From Lysobacteraceae bacterium NML07-0707 (GTDB lineage: Bacteria; Pseudomonadota; Gammaproteobacteria; Xanthomonadales; Xanthomonadaceae): a DNA stretch of 53,417 nucleotides. A model generated the notes under the pieces. It ran no database searches and was not told the DNA's origin. It saw only the letters and a program-made list of their open reading frames with translations. Positions within the stretch are counted from its first letter, which is position 1; the number at the start of each line of letters is the position of its first letter. This document shows positions 53,051-53,417 of this stretch, piece by piece. The stretch is from NCBI GenBank assembly GCA_002798295.1, contig NWQT01000043.1:1-53417 (forward strand), in the 5' to 3' direction. Made by a program: the position numbers and the translations under genes.

Positions 53051-53417
53051 TGGGACACTTTTGTTTTTGTTCGCGTTCTTTTAACAGTAGAAGCAGATCG
53101 TAGCCTTCCCCGTCAAGCAGACAGTTGTAAAGGAGAATTTGCCCGTTCGCATTGTTGGCGAAAGACGCTCGGTGGCAGGTTGCCGAGCGACTCATGCGGG
53201 CGTTCTTCGTTGTAGCTTTGCAGCCAAAGGTCGGTGATGTCGCGCACCTGCTCAAGATCCTCGAACAGGTGCGCGTCCAGCACTTCGGTGCGATAGGTTT
53301 TGTTGAATCGTTCAATGTAAGCGTTTTGGTTCGGCTTGCCTGGCTGGATGTAGCGCAGTTCGACGTGATGCTTGCGACACCAGTCGACCAGGCTTTGTGC
53401 GGTGTATTCAGGGCCGT
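53051..53417 (-). mobile_element. Right-edge fragment of an IS3-family insertion sequence
   Basis: The end of an IS3-type element runs off the window. Its likely terminal repeat begins at 53051 with TGGGACACTTTTG (TG-ended) and leads to the OrfB stop at 53113. The repeat differs from that at the left edge of the window, so this is a different element. The 53051 boundary is inferred; the true end could be a few bases away. Confidence 0.6.
53113..53415 (-). CDS. IS3-family transposase OrfB, C-terminal fragment
   Basis: One hundred residues plus stop of an OrfB transposase, cut by the window edge. It holds the end of the rve/DDE catalytic core: PGKPNQNAYIERFN, whose Glu is the last residue of the DDE triad, then YNEERPHESLGNLPPS. 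The form fits IS3-family elements of the IS407/IS2-like kind. The first two catalytic Asp residues lie outside the window. Confidence 0.9.
   Translation of the reverse strand, partial: GPEYTAQSLVDWCRKHHVELRYIQPGKPNQNAYIERFNKTYRTEVLDAHLFEDLEQVRDITDLWLQSYNEERPHESLGNLPPSVFRQQCERANSPLQLSA

Noticed and set aside
1-53417. Composite transposon formed by the two edge IS elements
   Set aside because: The visible ends and encoded proteins differ (TGAACTGCACCCC versus TGGGACACTTTTG), and the region between is mostly core metabolism; contig or window breaks at repeats are a simpler reason for their positions.

Overview
The window reads as chromosomal DNA of a GC-rich gammaproteobacterium, probably of the Lysobacterales/Xanthomonadales or a near relative. 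This rests on the AcnD/PrpF form of the methylcitrate cycle, a short NAD-type isocitrate dehydrogenase, a phosphate-porin gene upstream of pstS, and a PilY1 of the type common there; it is an inference from gene content, not a phylogeny. Both edges lie inside IS3-family insertion sequences: an OrfA start at 1-75 and an OrfB end at 53113-53415. Their visible ends differ, so the window looks like a stretch bounded by two unrelated IS copies, not one composite transposon.

Region 1 (1-5.6 kb) is accessory in flavour: a class A beta-lactamase predicted to be a lipoprotein, a ygiB-ygiC pair, a convergent lipoprotein gene, a Fic protein behind a striking palindromic operator, a degenerate second copy of the ygiC 3' end, and rluA. 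Region 2 (5.6-21 kb) is a propionate (2-methylcitrate) locus, prpB-prpC-acnD-prpF, broken up by two blocks. A complete four-gene Wadjet anti-plasmid system (jetABCD) lies in reverse orientation between prpC and acnD. An AT-rich AAA ATPase gene, a DUF4440-like gene and a parDE-type toxin-antitoxin pair lie between acnD and prpF.

Region 3 (21-28 kb) holds a zinc-ribbon membrane protein paired with an SPFH protein that ends in an excisionase-like helix-turn-helix. Next comes a probable iron-uptake set: a Fur-box-preceded Fiu-like TonB receptor, a PiuC/YbiX-type dioxygenase and an FMN-dependent hydroxyacid dehydrogenase. A gene-free 0.5 kb follows, with a perfect 20-bp tandem repeat. Region 4 (28-42.4 kb) is a large minus-strand phosphate block: bepA, an OprO/P-like porin with a Pho box, then a second Pho box ahead of pstS-pstC-pstA-pstB-phoU-phoB-phoR-ppk-ppx-xseB-ispA, most junctions being overlaps or a few bases. 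It joins phosphate sensing, high-affinity uptake and polyphosphate turnover in one probable transcription unit.

Region 5 (42.5-53 kb) has grxC, an NAD-type isocitrate dehydrogenase gene, and a LytS/AlgZ-type histidine kinase divergent from the minor-pilin operon fimT/U-pilV-pilW-pilX-pilY1-pilE, which builds and tips type IV pili. In pseudomonads AlgZ(FimS)/AlgR controls this same operon, so the arrangement suggests local control, although no response regulator is in view. No tRNA, rRNA or CRISPR array was recognised by eye.
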